A stretch of 64,000 nt of DNA from Oscillospiraceae bacterium. GTDB lineage: Bacteria > Bacillota > Clostridia > Oscillospirales > Ruminococcaceae. The DNA lies in assembly GCA_018110985.1 (NCBI GenBank), contig JAGAWT010000028.1:1-64000 (forward strand), given 5' to 3'. The position numbers were made by a program, and so were the translations under genes. Below are positions 10,401 to 20,956 of the stretch, one piece after another. The notes below the pieces were generated by a model. That model worked only from the letters and a program-made list of their open reading frames with translations, had not been told where the DNA came from and searched no databases. Every line of letters begins with the position of its first letter. Position 1 is the stretch's first letter.

Positions 10401-10924
10401 CCAATACGGGAGGACAGTCCTCCAAGGCTACTCAGATAGGTGCCGTAGCTCAGTTTGCAGCCTCGGGCAAAAAACGCCCCAAAAAGGATCTGGGTGCGAT
10501 GCTCATGACCTACGGTAATGTATATGTGGCATCGGTGGCGATGGGTGCTGACAATGCACAGCTCGTAAAGGCTGTAAAGGAAGCACAGAGCTACAAGGGA
10601 CCCTCCGTCATCATAGCCTATGCCCCCTGCCAGTCCCACGGGCTGCGCTGCGGAATGGCAAAGGTGCAGGATGAGATGAAGAGAGCGGTGGATTCCGGCT
10701 ACTGGAGCCTGTACCGCTACGATCCCTCAAAGAAGGAAAGGGGAGAGGAGCCCTTTACTCTTGATTCCAAGGCGCCTACCATGGATTATGAGGAATTTCT
10801 GGAGGGAGAAGTGCGTTTCTCCTCCCTGAAGCGCACCTTCCCGGAAAATGCCAGGGTGCTTTTTGCCGAGGGTGCAGAATATGCAAAGAAGCACTACGAG
10901 GAGCTCTCTTCAAGAGGAAAGTAA
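7424..10924 (+). CDS. nifJ: Pyruvate:ferredoxin (flavodoxin) oxidoreductase, single-chain
   Basis: 1166 residues, the normal length for single-chain PFOR. It oxidises pyruvate with CoA to acetyl-CoA and CO2, passing electrons to ferredoxin; this is central to clostridial fermentation. The start is a TTG at 7424 with a strong AAAGGAG six bases before it; the family N-terminus ([30 protein letters not shown]) fits this start better than ATG 7448. Two 4Fe-4S motifs are present: C688/691/694/698 ([12 protein letters not shown]) and C744/747/750/754 ([12 protein letters not shown]). The ThDP domain has CAGCGE and [12 protein letters not shown]. The 71-bp gap from the amidohydrolase shows no promoter or terminator, so read-through from the T-box operon is possible. 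Substrate could be another 2-oxoacid, but overall fit is to pyruvate enzymes. Confidence 0.95.
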   Translation: [1166 protein letters not shown]

Positions 10925-10952
10925 GGCAATATACACACAGGATCGATAATAT

Positions 10953-10989
10953 ACACCCGCTTTTCATGGAAAGGCGGGTGTTTCGTTTT
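10953..10989 (+). terminator. Terminator after PFOR
   Basis: 13-bp stem (10953-10965 with 10969-10981, core ACACCCGC/GCGGGTGT, one G-U pair) with an ATG loop, then TTCGTTTT. Confidence 0.85.
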
Positions 10990-11076
10990 GGTTGCCATTA
11001 AAAGTAACAAATAGTAAAAAGGTTTTTTGTTAGTATTAAAGCAAAGCTACAAATTATAACAATTTTGATTTTTTTG

Positions 11077-11105
11077 TTGAAATGGCGGAAAAAATGTGGT
11101 AGAAT
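11077..11105 (+). promoter_or_regulatory. Promoter of the solute-binding lipoprotein pair
   Basis: TTGAAA (11077-11082), 17-bp spacer, TAGAAT (11100-11105), followed by a roughly 70-nt leader and AAGGAGC before ATG 11181. Confidence 0.75.
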
Positions 11106-11180
11106 AGCTTTGAAAAGAGGAAACAAGGATCCGTACCGGAAAAGGTCGGTACACGTTAAAAAGAAGGAGCTTTTACGAAA

Positions 11181-13544
11181 ATGAATAAGAATATCAAAAG
11201 AACAGTGGCTGTTCTGGGTGCGGCAGTTGTGCTTGCTTCCGGTTTTACAGGCTGCAAGAGCGGCAGCAGCGGCACCGGCGACAGCGGGATGGGAGTTGTG
11301 GATCAGGAAGAGCTGAAGCAGTCCCTTTCCTACAAGGTAGAAAACATCCCCATGCCTGCCGATGCGTCCGGCTACGGCATGGTGCGTGAGAACAACGGCG
11401 TATATTATACGGTCTACGGTGCTTTCAAAGAGGGTGAAACGTCCTATAAGATACACGTTGTGGCTTTTGACGCAACGGGCAACAAGTATGATACGGTGAT
11501 ATATGAAGCAGGTGAGACTGCAAGTGCGGAACCTGCAAGGGATTTCTGCCTCAAAGATGACGGTACACTGATAACGATGTACAATGTAGCTACCTATGAC
11601 GAGGCAACAGGTGCATCAGACACTGTCCGCAAGCTGGTGACAGTGGCTCCCGACGGAACTGTCAGCAGTGATGCAGATGTTACAGCCGCATTTCCCAAGG
11701 ACGAATATATAGGCGGGATGGTGACCGACAAGAACGGCAATGTGATCGTGAGCGTCGGTAACGACATTGCTGTCAGCCTTGCTCCCGATGGTACCAAGAA
11801 TTATGAGGCAAAGGTAGACGGCATTACCCAGGAAACCTACGGCGGCACCATTATAAAGACCGCCAAGGGCGACCCTGCGCTTGTTTTCAACGAGTACACG
11901 GAAATGACATCCTCCACCGTTATCTATACCCTTGATGTGGATCAGCAGAAGTTCAACGAAGGCTTAAAGATAGGCACCAGTGCATCCACCGTTCATTCCG
12001 GCTCCGGTGATTACCTTGTATATATGGATTCGGATACGGGTATCAAGGGCTACAAGGAGGACGGCACGGTGGAAAACATCGTGAACCTTCTGAACCTTGG
12101 CGTTGACAATACCCTGACAAGCAGCGTTTCCGTTTCAAAGGACGGTTCCTTTATCGTTGCCTCCTATGACTTCATGTCAGCAGACAGCGGTTCCGTGATC
12201 TCCAGGATAACCCCCGTGGATCCTTCCCAGATAAAGGAAAAGAAGGCTGTCACCCTTGGCTGCTTTACGGTGCCCTGGCTCCTGAAGCCCAGGATCTCCG
12301 CTTTCAACAAGCAGAGCGAAGAATATGTCATCGTGACCAACAGCTACGCCGACACTGCCGACCTTTCCGACCACACGGCGGCTGTGACCAACTTCAACAA
12401 CGAGCTTCTTGCGGGCTCTGTGCCCGATATGGTGCTCCTCAATTATGAGATGCCCGTGGACAGCTACATCTCCAAGGGGCTTTTCACCGACATCTATCCT
12501 CTCCTTGACAACGATCCCGCCCTGAGCAGGGATGACCTTCTGGCAAACGTTCTCAAGGCAGGTGAAAAGGGCGGCAAGCTCTACTCTCTGCCCTCATCCT
12601 TCGAGGCGAACACCTTCTGCGGAAAGACTTCTCTTCTCGGCACCGACACCAACCTTACCATCAGCGAGGCAAAGGATATAGTTTCCGGCATGGGAGAGGG
12701 TGCGAAGGTATTCCAGAATATCCCCCGTGAGGAAGCCCTCACCTACGGTCTTATGTTCTCCAACTTTATAGACTACGAGAACGGCACCTGCGACTTTGAC
12801 AACGATGCTTTCAAGGCTTTCCTGAATTTCACCAAGGAATTCCCCGAAAAGCTGGACAGCTTCGACTATGACAGCCCCGAATACACAGAGAGGGAAATGG
12901 CGTTCAGAAACAACAAGACCCTTCTGAACTACGTGAACTTCTATTCCTTCTCCAGCTACGGCTGGAACGTGGCAGGCACTTTCGGTGAGCCTGTTACATT
13001 CGTGAACTTCCCCACGGACAATGCGGTATCCAATGTGGTGCTGGATCTTCACGATCCTATCGCCATTTCCGAAAAGTCCGCCAACAAGGAAGGCGCCTGG
13101 GAGTTTGTAAAGTTCACTCTCGAGGGAACTCTTATGGAGAACCAGGAAAGCTACTACACCGACAAGGGCGAAGAGATCAAGCTGGATGAGGTGCATCACT
13201 ATGCACTCAACGGCCTGCCCGTCCTCAAGAAGGATTTTGACATACTGGTGGAAGAAGCAAAGATCCCCAACCACTACTATGATTCCAACGGAAACAAGGT
13301 GTTTGAACCTCAGACCACTTATGTGGGCAGCACCGAGGTACAGATACCCGATCCTACGGAAGAGGAGGTAAACGGTCTGGTAGACCTTATTACAGGCTCC
13401 AGCACCGCAGTAAAGAGCAATCTGCAGATAGAGACCATCATCAAGGATGAAGTGGCCGGCTTCTATCAGGGCTCCAAGTCCGTTGATGAGGTCGCAGCCA
13501 ACATCCAGTCCAGAGTTTCCATCTACATGAGCGAACAGTATTGA
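11181..13544 (+). CDS. Lipoprotein with extracellular solute-binding (family 1-like) C-terminal half
   Basis: 787 residues. The N-terminus is a lipoprotein signal: MNKNIKRT, a hydrophobic run, then the lipobox SGFTGC with Cys at about residue 25. Residues about 45-345 are repetitive beta-rich sequence with PDG and DGT turns, perhaps a propeller-like sensor. From about 350 (KAVTLGCFTVPWL) to the end it follows the pattern of ABC-transporter sugar-binding proteins: RISAFNKQSEEY, VPDMVLLNYEMP, FTDIYPLLDND, KLYSLPSSFE, ISEKSANKEGAWEFVKF. It should sit on the outer face of the membrane and bind a ligand, probably a carbohydrate. No permease or ATPase genes are nearby, so it would act with a distant transporter or as a sensor. 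It is a paralogue of the next gene. Confidence 0.8.
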   Translation: MNKNIKRTVAVLGAAVVLASGFTGCKSGSSGTGDSGMGVVDQEELKQSLSYKVENIPMPADASGYGMVRENNGVYYTVYGAFKEGETSYKIHVVAFDATGNKYDTVIYEAGETASAEPARDFCLKDDGTLITMYNVATYDEATGASDTVRKLVTVAPDGTVSSDADVTAAFPKDEYIGGMVTDKNGNVIVSVGNDIAVSLAPDGTKNYEAKVDGITQETYGGTIIKTAKGDPALVFNEYTEMTSSTVIYTLDVDQQKFNEGLKIGTSASTVHSGSGDYLVYMDSDTGIKGYKEDGTVENIVNLLNLGVDNTLTSSVSVSKDGSFIVASYDFMSADSGSVISRITPVDPSQIKEKKAVTLGCFTVPWLLKPRISAFNKQSEEYVIVTNSYADTADLSDHTAAVTNFNNELLAGSVPDMVLLNYEMPVDSYISKGLFTDIYPLLDNDPALSRDDLLANVLKAGEKGGKLYSLPSSFEANTFCGKTSLLGTDTNLTISEAKDIVSGMGEGAKVFQNIPREEALTYGLMFSNFIDYENGTCDFDNDAFKAFLNFTKEFPEKLDSFDYDSPEYTEREMAFRNNKTLLNYVNFYSFSSYGWNVAGTFGEPVTFVNFPTDNAVSNVVLDLHDPIAISEKSANKEGAWEFVKFTLEGTLMENQESYYTDKGEEIKLDEVHHYALNGLPVLKKDFDILVEEAKIPNHYYDSNGNKVFEPQTTYVGSTEVQIPDPTEEEVNGLVDLITGSSTAVKSNLQIETIIKDEVAGFYQGSKSVDEVAANIQSRVSIYMSEQY

Positions 13545-13564
13545 TACGAGACATGACGGCAGAC

Positions 13565-13592
13565 AAAAAGGCAAGGCAAAACTTGCCTTTTT
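13565..13592 (+). terminator. Intercistronic hairpin between the paralogous lipoproteins
   Basis: 11-bp perfect stem AAAAAGGCAAG/CTTGCCTTTTT (13565-13575 with 13582-13592). The stem ends in T residues, so it can act as a terminator or attenuator that lowers expression of the second gene. A short GATCC-GAA-GGATC hairpin follows before the next ribosome site. Confidence 0.7.
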
Positions 13593-13661
13593 GTTCATAG
13601 TGGAAGCGGTAAAAACAAGAAAAAACGATCCGAAGGATCTGTCATTTACGAAAGGGATAAA

Positions 13662-17224
<3,563 letters not shown>

Positions 17225-17235
17225 ACAGGAAAATT

Positions 17236-17277
17236 CACCGCCTGCTGCGGCTTTTGCCGCAGCAGGCGGTGTTTTTT
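17236..17277 (+). terminator. Terminator of tgt
   Basis: 16-bp perfect stem (17236-17251 with 17256-17271), TTTT loop, followed by TTTTTT. Very strong. Confidence 0.95.
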
Positions 17278-17302
17278 GTATATAGGCGACTTTTTGTGTT
17301 TA

Positions 17303-17404
17303 TACTGATCTCTGACCAATGTATAGACAAGAAACAAGCCGCAAATGCTTGAATATAAGGGGGTGCGGTTTGGAGATCGTCTATACATCGAGGAAGGATC
17401 AGTA
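17303..17404 (+). repeat. Palindromic repeat element, copy 1
   Basis: 102-bp near-palindrome of a five-copy family. Ends are TACTGATC...GATCAGTA; internal arms share GTATAGAC/GTCTATAC and CAAGCC/GGTTTG. It is flanked by the direct repeat TTA (17300-17302 and 17405-17407). The right TTA is the stop codon (TAA) of yoeB on the minus strand. It lies between the tgt terminator and yoeB. Confidence 0.9.
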
Positions 17405-17665
17405 TTAGTCCTCATAGTGTCCTTTGCAGGCTATTATCCACAAATCGTCACCTACAATATTGTACACGAGGCGGTCTTCTTCGTTTATGTGCCTGCTCCA
17501 AGCTTTTCGTTGCTTAAGGGGTTCCGGATGTCCGATACCTTTGTTGTATCCGTTTCTCTCAATATCTTTTATAAGCTCGTTGATTTTTTTTACTGTCTTC
17601 TTATCGATCGACTGCCAGTATAAATAATCAGCCCATGCCTTGTCACTCCATATTTTATTCATCAT
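17405..17665 (-). CDS. yoeB: YoeB/Txe-family mRNA interferase toxin
   Basis: 86 residues, the usual size. The sequence has the YoeB pattern: W-S-DKAWADYLYWQ at the N-terminus, KRINELIKDIERN-type helix, HPEPLKQRKAWSRHINEEDRLVY, and the C-terminal ACKGHYED that carries the active-site His-Tyr. YoeB binds the ribosomal A site and cleaves mRNA when the antitoxin is lost. It overlaps the antitoxin gene by 11 bases, the normal translationally coupled layout. Its TAA stop is formed by the 3-bp duplication flanking repeat copy 1. Confidence 0.93.
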   Translation of the reverse strand: MMNKIWSDKAWADYLYWQSIDKKTVKKINELIKDIERNGYNKGIGHPEPLKQRKAWSRHINEEDRLVYNIVGDDLWIIACKGHYED

Positions 17666-17909
17666 CTACCTCAATAAGGTCATGCTGCTTCCCTTTTCCG
17701 GCTTCAAGTTGTGCTATACTGAGGTCTATCATGTTAAGATATTCGGCGTTGCGGATCGCTTTCATCATATTGTTGTACATATCAAGACTGATAACTACCA
17801 CATTTTTATTGCTTTTTCGTGTGACGATCACGGGTTCCCGATCATTGGTGGCTTTGTCGCAGTAGTCTTTAAGATTTGTTCTGAATGAAGTATAATTTGT
17901 TGCTATCAT
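17655..17909 (-). CDS. yefM: YefM/Phd-family antitoxin
   Basis: 84 residues. The N-terminus MIATNYTSFRTNLKDYCDKA and the stretch PVIVTRKSNKNVVVISLDMYN are classic YefM/Phd DNA-binding fold; the acidic C-terminus wraps the toxin. It neutralises YoeB and represses the operon. The start at 17909 is preceded by AAAGGAGTCAT. Three operator-like sites lie directly upstream. Confidence 0.93.
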   Translation of the reverse strand: MIATNYTSFRTNLKDYCDKATNDREPVIVTRKSNKNVVVISLDMYNNMMKAIRNAEYLNMIDLSIAQLEAGKGKQHDLIEVDDE

Positions 17910-17924
17910 AATATGACTCCTTTC

Positions 17925-17975
17925 TGTACGCTATACTGTACTATAAATTGTACCATAGTTCCGAGATAGTGTCAA
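17925..17975 (-). promoter_or_regulatory. yefM-yoeB promoter with three TGTAC operator sites
   Basis: On the minus strand TTGACA (17970-17975), 17-bp spacer, TACAAT (17947-17952). Three TGTAC motifs, each needing one more base for the known TGTACA core, begin at 17925, 17937 and 17949, exactly 12 bp apart. The E. coli YefM operator uses TGTACA cores at 12-bp spacing, so these are likely autoregulatory sites covering the -10 and the start point. Confidence 0.8.
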
Positions 17976-18007
17976 GTGTTTATAATAAGATCTCATGTGG
18001 TCATGGC

Positions 18008-18041
18008 AAAAAGAATTACCGTCTGCATAATGTACAGACGG
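18008..18041 (-). terminator. Terminator of the recQ operon
   Basis: CCGTCTG/CAGACGG stem (18019-18025 with 18035-18041); on the minus strand it is followed by GTAATTCTTTTTG. A T-run also exists on the plus side, so it may work in both directions. Confidence 0.65.
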
Positions 18042-18059
18042 CAATGTGTCTTTTTTCGG

Positions 18060-18659
18060 TCAATCTACCTCTATATCCCGGGCAGGCCATGTCACCGTGA
18101 TGGGCTTGTCCCAGAATTCTCCGCTGACACCCGTGCGCTCATCCTTGTGGAGGTAAAAGCCGTTTTCAGCGGGGCTGTGTACTGAAAGACGCAGGCTGTA
18201 GGAGCCGGAGCCGGGTAAAGAGATGTTTGAGCCGTATGTGGGGCCGTTTTTGGAGGAAGAGACCATGAGAGCACCGGATGCCACGGTGTTGCCGTCCTTG
18301 TCGGCAACATCATAGTCAATGGTAAGGTATGGTATCCATTCTCCCTCCCTGTAACCCAGGTCGTTTTCGGCTGCCACAGCATCCACCTCAAGGTGAAGGT
18401 TCTTTCCTTCGGCAGATACCTCCGATGTGCCTGCCAGTGTCACCGGTCCGTAAAAATACGGAGTCAGCAGGACACACCCTGCGGACTTGGTCTCGCCCAC
18501 AGCCTCCCTGTCGTATGCCGACACCCGCTGCACCGTCTCCGCAGTGGTCTCGGGGACGCTTTCGGCAGTCTTTTCCGTGTTCCTGTCCGCACATCCTGCT
18601 GCACAGAGCATCATCAATGCGGCTGCTGCTGTAAATATCCTTTTTTTCATCCTTCTCAC
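18060..18659 (-). CDS. Lipoprotein of the P19/Tp34 (iron transport-associated) family
   Basis: 199 residues if GTG 18659 is used (overlapping the recQ stop), or 196 from ATG 18650; a GAGAAGG sits right against the ATG, which favours the GTG or coupling. A signal peptide ends at the lipobox CAAGC. Residues about 60-195 match the P19/Tp34 immunoglobulin-like fold: LGYREGEWIPYLTIDYDV, GALMVSSSKNGPTYGSNISLPG, GSYSLRLSVHSP. Family members bind iron or copper outside the membrane and assist uptake. The usual His in the GPHYGAN motif is Thr here, so metal binding may be altered. It is the last gene of the recQ operon; a link to RecQ is not obvious. Confidence 0.75.
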   Translation of the reverse strand: MRRMKKRIFTAAAALMMLCAAGCADRNTEKTAESVPETTAETVQRVSAYDREAVGETKSAGCVLLTPYFYGPVTLAGTSEVSAEGKNLHLEVDAVAAENDLGYREGEWIPYLTIDYDVADKDGNTVASGALMVSSSKNGPTYGSNISLPGSGSYSLRLSVHSPAENGFYLHKDERTGVSGEFWDKPITVTWPARDIEVD

Positions 18660-20869
18660 CGTTTCTGTTTGTTCTTTAACAGGTCAATGACCATCTTCTG
18701 TGCTTTTTTTCCGTAAAGTATGTTTATGAACTTCTCTCCGCTGTCCTTTGTGACTTCCTCGCCGATTATGTCAAGATCGGCGGAGCGGGGAGAGATCGTC
18801 CTTTTTATGTGCCCCTCGGTGTCTATCTCTGTCTGTATGCACCCTTCTGATGTAAAAGCATCAAGGGCAAGGGTGCGCAGGCTGTTGACGCTTATCAGTG
18901 TCCCGGTGCGGTCCTTGATCTCGGCACTCACCCGCCTGCAAAACTCCGTTATCTGTACCGGCTTTTCGGTGTATATGCTGTCCTTTGTATCGCTTAATAG
19001 CTCACCTATGACCTCGGCGGACTTTACGCTCTCCTCCCGCTTTCGGACGGGTACTTTTTTTATCCCCTTTTCTGTGCAGTATCCTGCGATGAGATCCGTA
19101 AATTCATCCCCGTACCTGTCCGCCTTTGCAGGGGTGATGCCCTGTACCTCAAGAAACTGCTTCCTGTTTACGGGCTTTTTTACCGACATCTCCTCTATGA
19201 GCGCATCGGAGAACACGATATAAGGTGCAACATCAAGGCGCCTTGCCACGCTGTCACGCAGCTCTATCAGCTTTTTCCTCAGCTCGGGATCTGCGGATGC
19301 CGCTCTCCTTCTTGCCCTGCCTGCTGCGGATATGCGTGCCTTTATGTGCCGTGACCCTTTCAGCACCGCAGAGGCAGCGGGCATCAGGGAATAGACCGGG
19401 TATTCCTCGGAGACTGCCGTGATGCCCTGTGCCGTCAGGACATCGCAGAGCTCGTAGATGTATTTGTCCTTTTCATCCTTCATGATACCGTATACGGACA
19501 GGCTCTCAAATCCCTTTTCCCGTATCTTTTCGGTGGCGGCGCCCCGCAGTATGTCCGATATCATTTTCTTTCCGTAGCATTGACCGCTGCGGAAGATACA
19601 GGAAAGCACCTTCTGGCAGTCTACGGTAACATCCGTAAGCGGGGCATCGCCGCAGCAGCAGGAGCAGTTGGAGCACTCCACATCTCCGCTTTCCCCGAAA
19701 TACCGCAGTATGAAACGCCTGAGACATTCCGCATGGCTGCAGTAGGACACCATGACATTGAGCCGCCTGAGATCGTTGTTTTTTATCCTCAGAGCCTCCT
19801 CCCTTTCAAGAGGGGATTCCTCAAAGCTTTTGTCTATAAGGTAGCGGGCAATGGCGGCATCCTTGCCGCTGTACATAAGTATGCAGTCGGATGGAGAGCC
19901 GTCTCGTCCTGCTCTTCCCGCCTCCTGATAGTAGCTCTCCATGTCCTTGGGCATATTGTAGTGGATGACAAAGGAAACATTTGACTTGTCTATACCCATG
20001 CCGAAGGCGTTGGTGGCAGTTATGACCCTGACACGGTCGTAAATGAAAGCCTCCTGATTTGCCCGCCGCTCCTCGTCACTGAGCCCTGCATGGTAGCGGG
20101 TGCAGGGGATGCCGTTCCTGTTGAGTATATCGCAGGTGCTTTCCACGTTCTTTCTTGTGGAGCAGTAGACTATACCGCTGCGGCCGTCCTCATGGTACTG
20201 CTTTACAAGGGATATGAGGTCGTGATCCTTGTCTGCGGGGGTGCGGACCTCAAAATAAAGATTCTTCCTGTCGAAGCCTGTCACCGCCTCAAAGGGAGAC
20301 ACAAGGCGCAGAAGACCTTTTATGTCATTCCTGACTCTTTCGGTGGCTGTGGCTGTAAAGGCAGAGACCACCGGGCGGCGGGGCAGCCTGTCAATAAAGT
20401 CGGGGATGCCCAGATAGGAGGGACGGAAATCCTGTCCCCATTGGGAAATACAGTGTGCCTCATCCACACAGACCATGGATATGGGCGAATGTACAGCCAT
20501 ATCCAGAAAGACTTCACTGTCAAGGCGCTCCGGAGCCACATAAAGCAGCTTGTAGGCACCGTTTGAGCAGCCTGTGATAACATCGTACAGCTGTGCCTGC
20601 GTAAGGGAGGAGTTGATGTAGGCTGCATTTATGCCCAGATCGGTGAGTGCTCTCACCTGATCCTGCATAAGGGAGATAAGCGGAGAGATGACGATGGAGA
20701 AACCTTCCATCATAAGGGCGGGCACCTGATAGCAAAGGGATTTTCCCGCACCCGTCGGCATTACTCCCACCGTATCCCTGCCGGAAAGTATACTGTCAAC
20801 AAGGGACTCCTGTCCCTGCCTGAAACTGTCATAGCCGAAAAAATTCTTTAATGCTTCGTATTTGTTCAT
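18656..20869 (-). CDS. recQ: ATP-dependent DNA helicase RecQ with C-terminal extension
   Basis: 737 residues. It is a 3'-5' DNA helicase for recombination and fork repair. Visible in order: Q-motif region FFGYDSFRQGQE, Walker A PTGAGKS (38-44), DEAHCISQWGQDFRPSY, motif IV-VI region ending in YYQEAGRAGRDG, zinc-binding CSHAECLRRFILRYFGE...CSNCSCC, an RQC-like winged helix, and an HRDC domain (LRDSVARRLDVAPYIVFSD). About 130 further residues follow the HRDC domain, so it is longer than the E. coli-size protein. Its start has only a weak ribosome site, and 87 bases separate it from the upstream lipoprotein gene. Confidence 0.95.
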   Translation of the reverse strand: MNKYEALKNFFGYDSFRQGQESLVDSILSGRDTVGVMPTGAGKSLCYQVPALMMEGFSIVISPLISLMQDQVRALTDLGINAAYINSSLTQAQLYDVITGCSNGAYKLLYVAPERLDSEVFLDMAVHSPISMVCVDEAHCISQWGQDFRPSYLGIPDFIDRLPRRPVVSAFTATATERVRNDIKGLLRLVSPFEAVTGFDRKNLYFEVRTPADKDHDLISLVKQYHEDGRSGIVYCSTRKNVESTCDILNRNGIPCTRYHAGLSDEERRANQEAFIYDRVRVITATNAFGMGIDKSNVSFVIHYNMPKDMESYYQEAGRAGRDGSPSDCILMYSGKDAAIARYLIDKSFEESPLEREEALRIKNNDLRRLNVMVSYCSHAECLRRFILRYFGESGDVECSNCSCCCGDAPLTDVTVDCQKVLSCIFRSGQCYGKKMISDILRGAATEKIREKGFESLSVYGIMKDEKDKYIYELCDVLTAQGITAVSEEYPVYSLMPAASAVLKGSRHIKARISAAGRARRRAASADPELRKKLIELRDSVARRLDVAPYIVFSDALIEEMSVKKPVNRKQFLEVQGITPAKADRYGDEFTDLIAGYCTEKGIKKVPVRKREESVKSAEVIGELLSDTKDSIYTEKPVQITEFCRRVSAEIKDRTGTLISVNSLRTLALDAFTSEGCIQTEIDTEGHIKRTISPRSADLDIIGEEVTKDSGEKFINILYGKKAQKMVIDLLKNKQKR

Positions 20870-20956
20870 TATTGACCATCTGTCGGGCAGGACCCGAGTT
20901 CAGCAGATGTCACCTTTCCTTTCAAGGCGGCTTTTTCACTGTCAAGCAGCGGATCG

